From NCBI GenBank assembly GCA_031180595.1, contig JAPSLQ010000012.1, positions 3,816-38,803 on the forward strand: a stretch of DNA of 34,988 nt, read 5' to 3'. The notes under the pieces are model-generated. The model was not told the DNA's origin. It was given only the letters and a program-made list of their open reading frames with translations, and made no database searches. Made by a program: the position numbers and the translations under genes. This DNA comes from Isoptericola sp. Its GTDB lineage: Bacteria; Actinomycetota; Actinomycetes; Actinomycetales; Cellulomonadaceae. Positions 17,101 to 26,226 of the stretch are shown piece by piece (the first letter of the stretch is position 1; each line of letters starts with the position of its first letter).

Positions 17101-19115
17101 AACGCGCCGACGGCGCGGCCGAGCTCCGCGGGCCGGCCGGGGGAGTCACCCTTCCAGAACGGCAGCCGCCCGGGCAGGCCGGGCGCGGGCGTGACGAGCA
17201 CGCGGTCCGGGGTGATCTCCTCGATGCGCCATGTGGACGAGCCGAGCGTGAACGTGTCGCCGACGCGGGACTCGTAGACCATCTCCTCGTCGAGCTCGCC
17301 GACGCGCTTGCCGCCGCGCACCGCGCCGCGCTCCGCGTCGCCGTCGGTCGCCAGGTAGACGCCGTACAGGCCGCGGTCCGGGATCGTGCCGCCGCTCGTG
17401 GCGGCGAGGCGCAGGGCGCCGGGGCGGCCCGACAGGCGCCCGGACGCCCGGTCCCACACGATGCGCGCCCGCAGCTCGGCGAAGTCCTCGCTCGGGTACC
17501 GGCCGGCGAGCATGTCGAGCACCGCGTGCCACGTCGCGTCGCCCAGCGTGGCGAACGGGGCCGCCCGCCGGACCGTCGCGAGGAGCTCGTCGGCCTGCCA
17601 GTCGTCCACGGCGAGCGCGGCGACCACCTGCTGCGCGAGCACGTCGAGCGGGTTGGTCAGGACGTGCAGGCGTTCGATCTCGCCCGCACGCATCCGCTGC
17701 GTCACGACCGTGGCCGGCACGAGGTCCCCGCGGAACGTCGGGAAGACGACGCCGCGCGAGACCGCGCCGACCTGGTGGCCCGCCCGGCCGATGCGCTGGA
17801 GGCCGCTCGCGACGGAGGGTGGCGATCCCACCTGGACCACGAGGTCGACCGCCCCCATGTCGATGCCGAGCTCGAGCGAGGACGTCGCGACGACGGCCGG
17901 GAGCCGCCCCTCCTTGAGCTCGGACTCGGTCCGGGTGCGCTCCACGCGGCTCATCGACCCGTGGTGGGCGCGGGCGAGCACGGGCGCCGCGCCACCGTCG
18001 GGCGAGGCGGGCACCGCGGCGGCCGTGCCCGACTGCGCGGGCGTCTGCGCCGCCTGCTGCGTGGCCGGGTCGGGCACGTCGAGCCCCAGCCGCTCGGCCC
18101 ACAGCTCGTTCATCCGGGCCGTGAGGCGCTCGGCCCCGCGGCGGGAGTTGGTGAAGACCAGGGTCGAACGGTGGCCGGCCACCAGGTCGACGACGCGCTC
18201 CTCGACGTGCGGCCACACCGACGCCCGCCGCAGCGGCGAGGTCGCCGCGCCCGCCAGGTCCGCCTCGTCGTCGCCCGTCGACGCTCCGGGGCGCGGCGCA
18301 TCCGGCGCCGCACCGCCGTCGTCGGGCCCCGCGGGGCCGGGCATCGCCGACTCGAGGTCGGTGAGGTCCGGCACCGGCACGACGACGTCGATGTCCCACT
18401 CCTTGGCCGCGGGCGGCTGGACGACGACCACCTCGCGGCCGCCGTCCGCAACCGGGCGGTGGCCGCCGAGGAAGGTCGCCACGTCCTCGACCGGGCGCAC
18501 CGTGGCCGACAGGCCGACGCGCTGCGCCGGGCGCTCGAGCAGGGCGTCGAGGCGCTCGAGGCTCAGCGCCAGGTGCGCGCCCCGCTTGGTGCCCGCGACG
18601 GCGTGGATCTCGTCGACGATCACGGTCTCGACGCCGGCGAGGCCCGCACGCGCCTGGGAGGTGAGCACCAGGAACAGCGACTCGGGCGTGGTGATGAGGA
18701 CGTCCGGCGGTCGCGTCGCGAACGACCGGCGCTCCGAGGGCGGGGTGTCGCCCGTGCGCATCCCGACCTCGAGGTCGGTCACCTGGAGCCCCTCGCGCGC
18801 GGCCGCCTGGCGGATGCCCGCGAGCGGGGAGCGCAGGTTGCGCTGCACGTCCGCGGCGAGCGCCTTGAGCGGCGAGACGTACAGCACGCGGCAGCGCCGC
18901 GCACGCTCCTCGGGCGGCGGCAGCGTCGTCAGCCGGTCGATCGCCCACAGGAACGCCGCGAGCGTCTTGCCCGACCCGGTCGGCGCCACGACGAGGGCGT
19001 GCCGGTCGGCGCCGATCGCCTCCCACGCGCCGACCTGCGCCGGCGTCGGCTCGGCGAACGCGCCCGCGAACCACGCGCGCGTGGCCGGGCCGAAGCGCTC
19101 GAGCGGTGACGTCAC
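14151..19115 (-). CDS. lhr: Lhr-like ATP-dependent DNA helicase
   Basis: PTPAQVGAWEAIGADRHALVVAPTGSGKTLAAFLWAID, VIVDEIHAV, LSATVRPVEDVA, LGIDMGAVDLVVQVGSP, QRIGRAGHQVGAVSRGV; long C-terminal Lhr region. Confidence 0.94.
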   Translation of the reverse strand: MTSPLERFGPATRAWFAGAFAEPTPAQVGAWEAIGADRHALVVAPTGSGKTLAAFLWAIDRLTTLPPPEERARRCRVLYVSPLKALAADVQRNLRSPLAGIRQAAAREGLQVTDLEVGMRTGDTPPSERRSFATRPPDVLITTPESLFLVLTSQARAGLAGVETVIVDEIHAVAGTKRGAHLALSLERLDALLERPAQRVGLSATVRPVEDVATFLGGHRPVADGGREVVVVQPPAAKEWDIDVVVPVPDLTDLESAMPGPAGPDDGGAAPDAPRPGASTGDDEADLAGAATSPLRRASVWPHVEERVVDLVAGHRSTLVFTNSRRGAERLTARMNELWAERLGLDVPDPATQQAAQTPAQSGTAAAVPASPDGGAAPVLARAHHGSMSRVERTRTESELKEGRLPAVVATSSLELGIDMGAVDLVVQVGSPPSVASGLQRIGRAGHQVGAVSRGVVFPTFRGDLVPATVVTQRMRAGEIERLHVLTNPLDVLAQQVVAALAVDDWQADELLATVRRAAPFATLGDATWHAVLDMLAGRYPSEDFAELRARIVWDRASGRLSGRPGALRLAATSGGTIPDRGLYGVYLATDGDAERGAVRGGKRVGELDEEMVYESRVGDTFTLGSSTWRIEEITPDRVLVTPAPGLPGRLPFWKGDSPGRPAELGRAVGAFVRETDATLSADGELGRARLRDAGLDAWAADNLAAYLTEQRDATGRLPDDRTVVVERFRDELGDWRVVIHSPFGARVHAPWALVVGARLRERYGLDVAAMHADDGIVLRLPDAGDSGWDLGGGSTGWDLGGGGTGWDLGGGGTGDGGPAVTPGVTAEDLLVDPDEVLDAVRGELGSSIMFAARFREAAARALLLPRRRPDRRQPLWQQRQRAAQLLQVASQFPEFPIVLEAARECLQDDFDVAALRDLMADLAAGRVRLVEVTTPSPSPFAQSLLFGYTAQFLYDGDAPLAERRAAALSLDPTLLAELLGEQGATQLADLLDPAAIERTEAELQALAPERRARHAEDLWDVLRRTGPHPLAALRERTREEVRDDVAGWLTELERARRVIRVRLGGLEGDDAEQWAVAEDAGRLRDALGVALPVGVPEAFTEPVADPLGDLLRRHARTHGPFGVVDVARRFGLGVAVAAQALARLETAGVLARGRLRPEALGGTGDEWCDPEVLRTLRRRSLAALRAEVEPVEPEALGVFLPRWHGIASGAGALRGLDGVLRVVEQLSGAAVPASALETLVLPARVPDYSPAMLDELTTTGEVLWCGHARLPGSGGGDGLVSLHLSDGAPLTLRPPDDVAEGGPLDTDLHRAVLDLLTGSGGFFLPRLADLTGAPATAVLEALWDLVWAGHVTNDGLGVLRENLGGAGGAHRAPRQPGRARPVRRSRFAVARPAAATTAPTPRGGGGRWSALPSRETDPTLRTHALTQVLLDRHGVLTRAVAPAEGVTAQFRGVYRVLTELEERGAVRRGYFVEHLGGSQFALPGAVDQLRVDAGDRARVLEAERAQDEGPPGPGGPRHHAVLLAATDPANPYGAALAWPPPPTAAPGDGADGTAHRPGRKAGGVVVLVDGDLALYVERGGRTLLSFGPGGRRLAAAVAELAGAAAAGRLGRLLVQRVDGVPALAAARDRTPVAAALLDAGFGVTPRGLRLARG
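16675..16755. repeat. 3 x 27-bp tandem repeat inside lhr
   Basis: GTGCCGCCCCCGCCCAGGTCCCAGCCC / GTGCCGCCCCCGCCCAGGTCCCAGCCG / GTGCTGCCCCCGCCCAGGTCCCAGCCC; encodes a 9-aa unit (TGWDLGGGG) on the minus strand. Confidence 0.95.
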
Positions 19116-19195
19116 CAGGCCATTGTGCGGCCCGGCACCGACATCGCGGGAGCACGGCGCCGCGCGGGGCCGCGCCGGCGTGGCAGGCTGGGTCC

Positions 19196-19429
19196 GTGCG
19201 CCACAGCGACTTCGCCCAGCTCGTCGACGAGGTCTTCGGGCCTGCCTACGGCCGCGCGCTCGTGCGCGAGCAGGTGCTGCCCCGCCTGGGCGACCGCACG
19301 CCCGCCGACGCGCTCGCCGAGGGCGTGGAGCCGCGCGTCGTCTGGCACGCGCTGTGCGACGCGCTCGACGTGCCCGAGCCGCAGAGGTGGGGGCACGACG
19401 ACCGCCGCCAGGCGCCGCCCGCGCGCTGA
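19196..19429 (+). CDS. DUF3046 domain-containing protein
   Basis: VRHSDFAQLVDEVFGPAYGRALVREQVLPRLGDRTPADALAEGVEPRVVWHALCDALDVPEPQRWG; typical small protein upstream of recA in Actinobacteria. Confidence 0.9.
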   Translation: MRHSDFAQLVDEVFGPAYGRALVREQVLPRLGDRTPADALAEGVEPRVVWHALCDALDVPEPQRWGHDDRRQAPPAR

Positions 19430-19456
19430 CCGTCCGGCGCGCGGCATCATGACGCC

Positions 19457-21589
19457 ATGAGCCCCGCGTGGACCGCCACGACCGCACGGCTGCGCGGCGC
19501 GCTCTGGTCGCTCGTGTCCACCTCGGCGGGGCTGGGCCTGGCGATCTGGGCCGTCCCGGGGGTCGCCGTGCGCGCCCCGTGGGCGCTGCTGCTCGCGGCG
19601 CTCGCGGTCGGCGTCGGTGACGCGCTCCTGCGGCCGCTGCTCAGACGCGCCGCCGTGGTCGGCGTCGTCGGGGCGCTCGTCGCCGGGGTCGGGGCGCAGG
19701 TCGCGCTCGTCGGGGCCGTGCTCACCTGGGGTCCCGGGATCCGCAGCGGGTCGTGGGCCGACGTGCTCGCGGTGCTCGTCCTCGCGGCGGTGGTCATGGC
19801 GGCGGGGCACTGGCTCGTCGGCGTGCAGGACAACGTCTACGTGGTCGGGGACCTCCTGCAGCGCGCCCGCCGGCGGGCGGGCCTCCCGCGTCCCGGCCGC
19901 GCGGCCGCGGGCGGCGGCGAGGCGGGCCGGCCGCCGGGGATGCTCGTGGTCGTGCTCGACGGCGTCGCCCGCCCCACGCTCGACCACGCGGTCCAGGCGG
20001 GTCTCGCGCCGACGCTCGCCCGGTGGCTCGGCACGGGCAGCCACCGCGTCGAGCCGTGGTGGGCCTGCGTGCCCGCCACGACGCCCGCGAGCACGCTCGG
20101 CCTCCTGCACGGGACCACGGACGGGGTTCCCGCCTTCCGGTGGTGGTCCCGCGAGGCGGGCCGCATGGTCGTCACGAACCGGCCCGCCGACGCGGCGGCC
20201 GTCGAGGCGCGGGCCAGCGACGGCCGCGGCCTGCTCGCCGGCGGCGGGGTCGCCGTCTCGACGATGTTCTCCGGCGACGCCGAGGTGAGCCTTCTCGTCA
20301 TGAGCCGCGCGTCCTCGGGGCTCGGGCCGGGCCAGACGTTCGTCCGGTTCTTCTCCAGCCCCTTCGTGCTCGGGCGCGCCGTCGTGGGGACCGTCGCCGA
20401 GGCCCTCAAGGAGCTGTACCAGGGATGGCAGCAGGCCGCGCGGGGCGTGCGTCCCCGCGTGCCCCGGCGCGGCTGGTACCCGGTGCTGCGCGCGGTCACG
20501 AACGTCCTGCTGCGCGACCTGACCACGTCGCTCGTCGCCGAGCAGCTCGTGCGGGGCGCGCCCGTCGTGTGCGTCGACCTTCCCGACTACGACGAGATCG
20601 CCCACCACGCGGGCCCGTTGCGGCCCGAGGCGCTGCGGGCGCTCGAGGGTCTCGACCGCGTGCTCGGGCTGTGGGAGCAGGTCGGCGCCGTCGCGCCCCG
20701 GCGGTACGAGATCGTCGTGGTCTCGGACCACGGACAGTCGCTCGGTGCGACGTTCGAGCAGGTCGTGGGACGCTCGCTGGAGGAGGAGGTCCGTCGCCTG
20801 ATGGCCCTCCCCGCCCCGCGGGACGCGCACGGCGTGCGCTCGCTCGCCGCGGGCGCGGGCCGCCGGCGGACGGACGACGCCGAGGCGTGGGGCCCGGCGA
20901 ACGCCGCGCTGCACGCGCTGCGCCCGCCGGGAGCCCACGACGGCGCAGGGCGGATGCTCGTGGGGCCCGACGCGGACGAGCGGCGCCGCCGCGGGCCGGG
21001 CGGCTCCGTCCTGCCGGAGGTGGCCGTGGTGGGCTCCGGCAACCTCGGCATGGTGTGGTTCTGCCGCGAACCGCGGCGGCTCGACGGCTCGGAGGTCGCG
21101 GCGCGGTGGCCCGCGCTCGTGCCCGGCCTCGCGGCGAACCCGGCGGTCGGGCTCGTCGTCGTCCGCGACGCCGACGACGTCGTGGCGCACGGCGCGGGCG
21201 GGACGCGCAGCCTCGTGACGGGGCGTGTCGAGGGCGCGGACCCGCTGGCGCCCTACGGCTCGCGCGCCGCGCCCGACCTGCTGCGCGTCGTCCGGCTCCC
21301 CGAGGCCGGCGACCTCGTCCTCGTCTCGAGCGTCGACGCCACGGGCGGCGTCCACGCCTTCGAGGGTCTCGTCGGGTCGCACGGCGGTCTGGGCGGCGCG
21401 CAGAACGAGGCCCTGCTGGTCCACCCGGCCGGCCTGGCCGTGCCCGACGACGAGCGCGCCGACGTCGACGGGCGCCGGATGCTCGTGGGCGCCGAGGCCG
21501 TGCACCGGCGTCTGGTCGCGTGGCTCACCGAGCTGGGCCTGCGCGACGGCGTGCGGGACCCGTCCCGGCGGGGGAGCGTGGGTCGGTGA
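19457..21589 (+). CDS. membrane-anchored alkaline phosphatase-superfamily phosphodiesterase (N-terminal holin-like TM domain)
   Basis: N-terminal hydrophobic helices, then MLVVVLDGVARPTLDHA, VPATTPASTLGLLHGT, DLPDYDEIAHHAGP, VVSDHGQSLG and GSHGGLGGAQ metal-binding/nucleophile-like motifs. Confidence 0.8.
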   Translation: MSPAWTATTARLRGALWSLVSTSAGLGLAIWAVPGVAVRAPWALLLAALAVGVGDALLRPLLRRAAVVGVVGALVAGVGAQVALVGAVLTWGPGIRSGSWADVLAVLVLAAVVMAAGHWLVGVQDNVYVVGDLLQRARRRAGLPRPGRAAAGGGEAGRPPGMLVVVLDGVARPTLDHAVQAGLAPTLARWLGTGSHRVEPWWACVPATTPASTLGLLHGTTDGVPAFRWWSREAGRMVVTNRPADAAAVEARASDGRGLLAGGGVAVSTMFSGDAEVSLLVMSRASSGLGPGQTFVRFFSSPFVLGRAVVGTVAEALKELYQGWQQAARGVRPRVPRRGWYPVLRAVTNVLLRDLTTSLVAEQLVRGAPVVCVDLPDYDEIAHHAGPLRPEALRALEGLDRVLGLWEQVGAVAPRRYEIVVVSDHGQSLGATFEQVVGRSLEEEVRRLMALPAPRDAHGVRSLAAGAGRRRTDDAEAWGPANAALHALRPPGAHDGAGRMLVGPDADERRRRGPGGSVLPEVAVVGSGNLGMVWFCREPRRLDGSEVAARWPALVPGLAANPAVGLVVVRDADDVVAHGAGGTRSLVTGRVEGADPLAPYGSRAAPDLLRVVRLPEAGDLVLVSSVDATGGVHAFEGLVGSHGGLGGAQNEALLVHPAGLAVPDDERADVDGRRMLVGAEAVHRRLVAWLTELGLRDGVRDPSRRGSVGR

Positions 21590-22422
21590 GCCTGGTGGTG
21601 ACGTGGCTCGGCCACTCGACGGCGGTGCTCGACCTGGGGACCCCCGACGGCACGGTGCGCCTCGTGACCGACCCGCTGCTCCACCGGCACGCCGGCCTGC
21701 TGCGCCGCAGGGGCGTGCGCCCGCTGCACGACGCGTGGCGCGACGCCGACGCCGCCCTGCTGAGCCACCTGCACCACGACCACGCCGAGCTGCGCTCGCT
21801 GCGGCTGCTCGGGGACGTGCCCGTCCTGACCGCACCGGCGAACGCGCGCTGGCTGCGCGGCAAGGGGCTGCGCGGGGTCGGGCTCGGGGACGGGTGGCAC
21901 GAGGTCGCGCGGAGTGTCGACGTGCGGCTCGCGCCGGCCCTCCACGGGCACCGGCGGATGCCGCACCGGCCGAACGCCGTCAGCGGGCACCTGGTGCGCG
22001 CCCGGTCCGACGGGCGACCGGTCACCGTCTGGGCCGTGGGGGACACCGAGCGCTTCCCCGGGATCGCGCACGTGCGCGCGCTCGCGGGCGGGCACGTCGA
22101 CGTCGCGCTCGTGCCGGTGCACGGCTGGGGCCCGCGGCTCTCGGGCGGCCACCTCGGACCGGTGCAGGCGGCGGAGGTGTGCGCCGAGGTCGGGGTGGGC
22201 GTCGCGGTCCCGGTGCACTGGGGCACGCTGCACGCACCGGGCGGGCGCCACCTGCCGCCCGGGTGGATGGACCACGCCGGTGCGGCGTTCGCCGCGGCCG
22301 CCCACCGCCGGGCGCCCCGCACGCGGGTCGTGGTCCTCGGGCCGGGTGAGTCGTGGGAGCTCGGGGACCCGGGGGCGCGCGCCGGCGCGAGCCCGGCGGA
22401 GCCCGGCGGGAGCCCGAGCTGA
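21586..22422 (+). CDS. MBL fold metallo-hydrolase (UlaG / NAPE-PLD-like)
   Basis: WLGHSTAVLDL, TDPLL, SHLHHDHAEL (HxHxDH), HWGTLHAPGG; 4-bp overlap (GTGA) with upstream gene. Confidence 0.85.
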   Translation: MSLVVTWLGHSTAVLDLGTPDGTVRLVTDPLLHRHAGLLRRRGVRPLHDAWRDADAALLSHLHHDHAELRSLRLLGDVPVLTAPANARWLRGKGLRGVGLGDGWHEVARSVDVRLAPALHGHRRMPHRPNAVSGHLVRARSDGRPVTVWAVGDTERFPGIAHVRALAGGHVDVALVPVHGWGPRLSGGHLGPVQAAEVCAEVGVGVAVPVHWGTLHAPGGRHLPPGWMDHAGAAFAAAAHRRAPRTRVVVLGPGESWELGDPGARAGASPAEPGGSPS

Positions 22423-22455
22423 GCCCCGACACGCCGGAGCGGCAGGGTGCTGGTA

Positions 22456-22471
22456 TCGAACAGATGTTCGT
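22456..22471. promoter_or_regulatory. LexA/SOS box upstream of recA
   Basis: TCGAACAGATGTTCGT matches the actinobacterial SOS box TCGAACNNNNGTTCGA except the last base. Confidence 0.9.
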
Positions 22472-22625
22472 CTAGAGTGGTCCACAGAAGGCTCCCGAAC
22501 CGGACTGTCCACAGCGCGGCAGGGAGTCGCCGACGGTGTCGGTGGCGGCGCGTACGGTCGTCGACGACATGAGCACACGAACGTCGGCGCGCAGCCGCCG
22601 CGCCCAGAACGCAAAGGTGACCGAC

Positions 22626-23735
<1,110 letters not shown>

Positions 23736-23748
23736 CGGGGGAGGCCTG

Positions 23749-24411
23749 ATGCAGGCAGCACCCGAGGGCGGTCGCGGCGTGGGGAAGCGTCGCGGCCGCC
23801 CGGCCACGTCCGGGGGACGTCGGTCCGGGAACGGGGAGCGACGGCGCAGGCCGACCGTGGGTGAGCGCCTCGAGGCGGGGGAGCTGACCCTCGACGAGGC
23901 GGCCGAGCACGCGCGCGAGACCGTCCTGCGCATCCTCACCGCGGCGCCCAAGAGCCGGTCGGAGATCGAGCGCTCCCTCGCGCGCAAGGGCTACCCCGAG
24001 GAGGTCGTCGCCCCGCTGCTCGACCGCTTCGACGAGGTGGGTCTGGTCGACGACGCGGCCTACGCCGAGCTGATCGTGCGGACCCGGCACGCCGAGCGCG
24101 GGCTGGCACGCCGCGCGATCGCCGCAGAGCTGCGCCGACGCGGCATCGAGGACGAGGTCGCCGCCGACGCGCTCGAGCAGATCGATCCCGACGACGAGCG
24201 CACCGCGGCGGCAGAGCTGGCACGCAAGCACGTCGCACGCACGCGCGGCCAGGACCGGGAGAAGCGCGTGCGCCGTGCGGTCGCGGCGCTCGCGCGCAAG
24301 GGGCACGGACCGTCGGTCGCGTTCGCAGCGGTCCGGGACGCGCTCGCGGACGAGGGCGAGGACGTCGACGACGCGCTCGATGCGGCGGACGGGTACGCGG
24401 AGGGCTACTGA
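23749..24411 (+). CDS. recX: regulatory protein RecX
   Basis: LTAAPKSRSEIERSLARKGYPEEVVAPLLDRFDEVGLVDDAAYAELIVRTRHAERGLARRAIAAELRRRGI; GGGGGAGG RBS; directly after recA. Confidence 0.94.
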   Translation: MQAAPEGGRGVGKRRGRPATSGGRRSGNGERRRRPTVGERLEAGELTLDEAAEHARETVLRILTAAPKSRSEIERSLARKGYPEEVVAPLLDRFDEVGLVDDAAYAELIVRTRHAERGLARRAIAAELRRRGIEDEVAADALEQIDPDDERTAAAELARKHVARTRGQDREKRVRRAVAALARKGHGPSVAFAAVRDALADEGEDVDDALDAADGYAEGY

Positions 24412-24435
24412 GAGCACCCTTGCGTGTGCGACGAG

Positions 24436-24474
24436 GCGACGGGCCGGGTGCCTGCGTGGCACCCGGCCCGTCGC
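24436..24474. terminator. bidirectional terminator between convergent recX and gluD
   Basis: Perfect 17-bp stem GCGACGGGCCGGGTGCC - TGCGT - GGCACCCGGCCCGTCGC. Confidence 0.85.
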
Positions 24475-24487
24475 GCGCGCACGAGCG

Positions 24488-25441
24488 TCACGCCCCGTGC
24501 TTCGGGATCCCGCCGGGTCCTGGCCCCGGGCGCGCGCCGGTCCGGGTCTCGGCACCCGCCGGGGCGCCCTCGGCGGCCGTCGCACCGATCCCCACGCCCA
24601 TCTCGAGGCCCGCACCCTGGACGCCTGTCTGCCCGGACGTGCGGCGCATCGAGTGGCTCAGGTACTCCGCGAGCCGGGTGAGCGTCCAGTTGATGAGGAT
24701 GAACAGCACCGCGGCGACCGTCAGCGCCTGCAGGACGTTGCCCTGGCCGGAGCCGAGCCGTCGGGCGAAGGACAGGAGCTCGTTGTACGTGATGATCTGA
24801 CCCAGCGCCGAGTCCTTGAGGACGACGACGAGCTGGGAGACGAGCGCCGGCAGCATCGCCACGAGGGCCTGCGGCAGCTCGACGGAGCGGAGCGACTGGC
24901 TGCCCGTCAGGCCGACCGAGAGCGCCGCCTCGCGCTGCCCGCTGGGCAGGCCGTAGACGCCCGAGCGCACGAGCTCGGCGACCACCGACCCGTTGTACAG
25001 GATCAGGCCGAGCACCACGCCCCAGAACGACGGGTCAGGCACGTCGTTGATCGCGAGCAGCAGCCAGAAGAAGATCATCATGAGCAGCACGGGGACGGCT
25101 CGGAAGAACTCGACCACCAGGCCGGAGGCCAGGCGGACCACGACGTTCTGCGCGAGCCGGCCGAGCCCGAACAGCAGGCCGAAGACGAGCGCTGCCAGGA
25201 TCGCCACCGCCGCCGCGCGCAGCGTCCTGCCGATGCCGGGAAGGTAGTAGTTCTGCCAGGCGTTGGCGTCGACCGCGTGCAGCCACAGGTCGGACGCGAG
25301 CTGGCCCTTCTCGCCGAGCTTGACCAGGACGAACGCCATGATCGCGAGGATCAGGAGGGCGCCGAGGATGCTGCCGACGAGCGTGAACCGCCGCGCACGA
25401 GGACCCGAGGCGTCGAAGAGGACCGTCCGCTGAGGCTTCAT
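24488..25441 (-). CDS. gluD: glutamate ABC transporter permease GluD
   Basis: ABC amino acid permease: VEFFRAVPVLLMMIFFWLLLA, EAALSVGLTGSQSLRSVELPQAL, DSALGQIITYNELL; adjacent to gluABC and recX. Confidence 0.88.
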   Translation of the reverse strand: MKPQRTVLFDASGPRARRFTLVGSILGALLILAIMAFVLVKLGEKGQLASDLWLHAVDANAWQNYYLPGIGRTLRAAAVAILAALVFGLLFGLGRLAQNVVVRLASGLVVEFFRAVPVLLMMIFFWLLLAINDVPDPSFWGVVLGLILYNGSVVAELVRSGVYGLPSGQREAALSVGLTGSQSLRSVELPQALVAMLPALVSQLVVVLKDSALGQIITYNELLSFARRLGSGQGNVLQALTVAAVLFILINWTLTRLAEYLSHSMRRTSGQTGVQGAGLEMGVGIGATAAEGAPAGAETRTGARPGPGPGGIPKHGA

Positions 25442-26115
25442 CGGCGCACCGCCAGTCGCTGGGAGAGGAAGGTGGAGGCCAGGCCCACGGGGGTCACGAG
25501 GATCACGTAGCCGACGGCGAAGGTGAAGAAGATGGCGATGATCCAGCTGGAGTTGAACTCGATCATCGTGCGCATGACGGACGAGGTCTCCGTCGCCACG
25601 CTCGCGGCCGCGGCCACCGTGGTGTTCTTGATGAGCGCGATCAGGACGTTGCCCAGGGGCGCGACCGCACCCCGGAAGGCCTGGGGGAGGATGATCAGCC
25701 GCGCGGACGCCAGGAACGGCAGCCCGATCGCGCGTGCGGCCTCGGCCTGGCCGAGCGGCACGGTGTTGACGCCCGACCGGATCGCCTCGCACACGAACGC
25801 GGCGTGGTAGACGGCCAGGGCGAGGACCGCCAGCCGGAAGAAGTTCATGTCGAAGTCGCTCGACAGCGTGACGCTCAGCTGGCCCCACGCGCCCAGGACC
25901 ATGAAGACCATGATGATGGTCAGCGGCATGTTCCGGAACACGGTCACGTACGCGGTGCCCGCCCAGCGCAGCGTCGGGATGGGCGAGATCCGGAACAGCG
26001 CGAGCACCGACCCCAGGACCAGCGCCAGGAGCGCGGACCAGAAGGCGAGCTGGATGTTGACCCAGAACGCCCCGAGCACGTTGTACTCGCGGACGAGGTC
26101 GAGGTATTCCCCCAC
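25438..26115 (-). CDS. gluC: glutamate ABC transporter permease GluC
   Basis: VFRNMPLTIIMVFMVLG, EAARAIGLPFLASARLIILPQAFRGAVAPLGNVLIALIKNTTVAAA; 4-bp overlap with gluD. Confidence 0.9.
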   Translation of the reverse strand: MGEYLDLVREYNVLGAFWVNIQLAFWSALLALVLGSVLALFRISPIPTLRWAGTAYVTVFRNMPLTIIMVFMVLGAWGQLSVTLSSDFDMNFFRLAVLALAVYHAAFVCEAIRSGVNTVPLGQAEAARAIGLPFLASARLIILPQAFRGAVAPLGNVLIALIKNTTVAAAASVATETSSVMRTMIEFNSSWIIAIFFTFAVGYVILVTPVGLASTFLSQRLAVRR

Positions 26116-26145
26116 GGGATCGGCTTCTCCTCTCGAGGTGGTGCG

Positions 26146-26167
26146 GCCGGGTCCCGCGGGACCCGGC
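26146..26167. promoter_or_regulatory. perfect 22-bp palindrome in gluB-gluC spacer
   Basis: GCCGGGTCCCGCGGGACCCGGC is identical to its reverse complement. Confidence 0.85.
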
Positions 26168-26170
26168 GCC

Positions 26171-26203
26171 CCGGGGCCTGCCGCGACGAGCGGCAGGCCC
26201 CGG
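26171..26203. promoter_or_regulatory. strong stem-loop in gluB-gluC spacer
   Basis: Perfect 14-bp stem CCGGGGCCTGCCGC - GACGA - GCGGCAGGCCCCGG. Confidence 0.88.
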
Positions 26204-26226
26204 TGTGCTCAGGTGGCGTCAGCGCC

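Noticed and set aside
13944-19109. 1721-aa plus-strand ORF antisense to lhr
   Set aside because: Low-complexity His/Arg/Val-rich translation with no motifs; typical mirror frame of a high-GC gene. The opposite strand encodes unmistakable Lhr.
19457-19860. Holin-like N-terminus as evidence of a prophage
   Set aside because: Fused to a phosphatase-superfamily domain and surrounded by core genes; no integrase, capsid, tail or att-like features.
19112-21835. 907-aa minus-strand ORF
   Set aside because: Antisense of the phosphodiesterase gene; no domain signatures and artifact composition.
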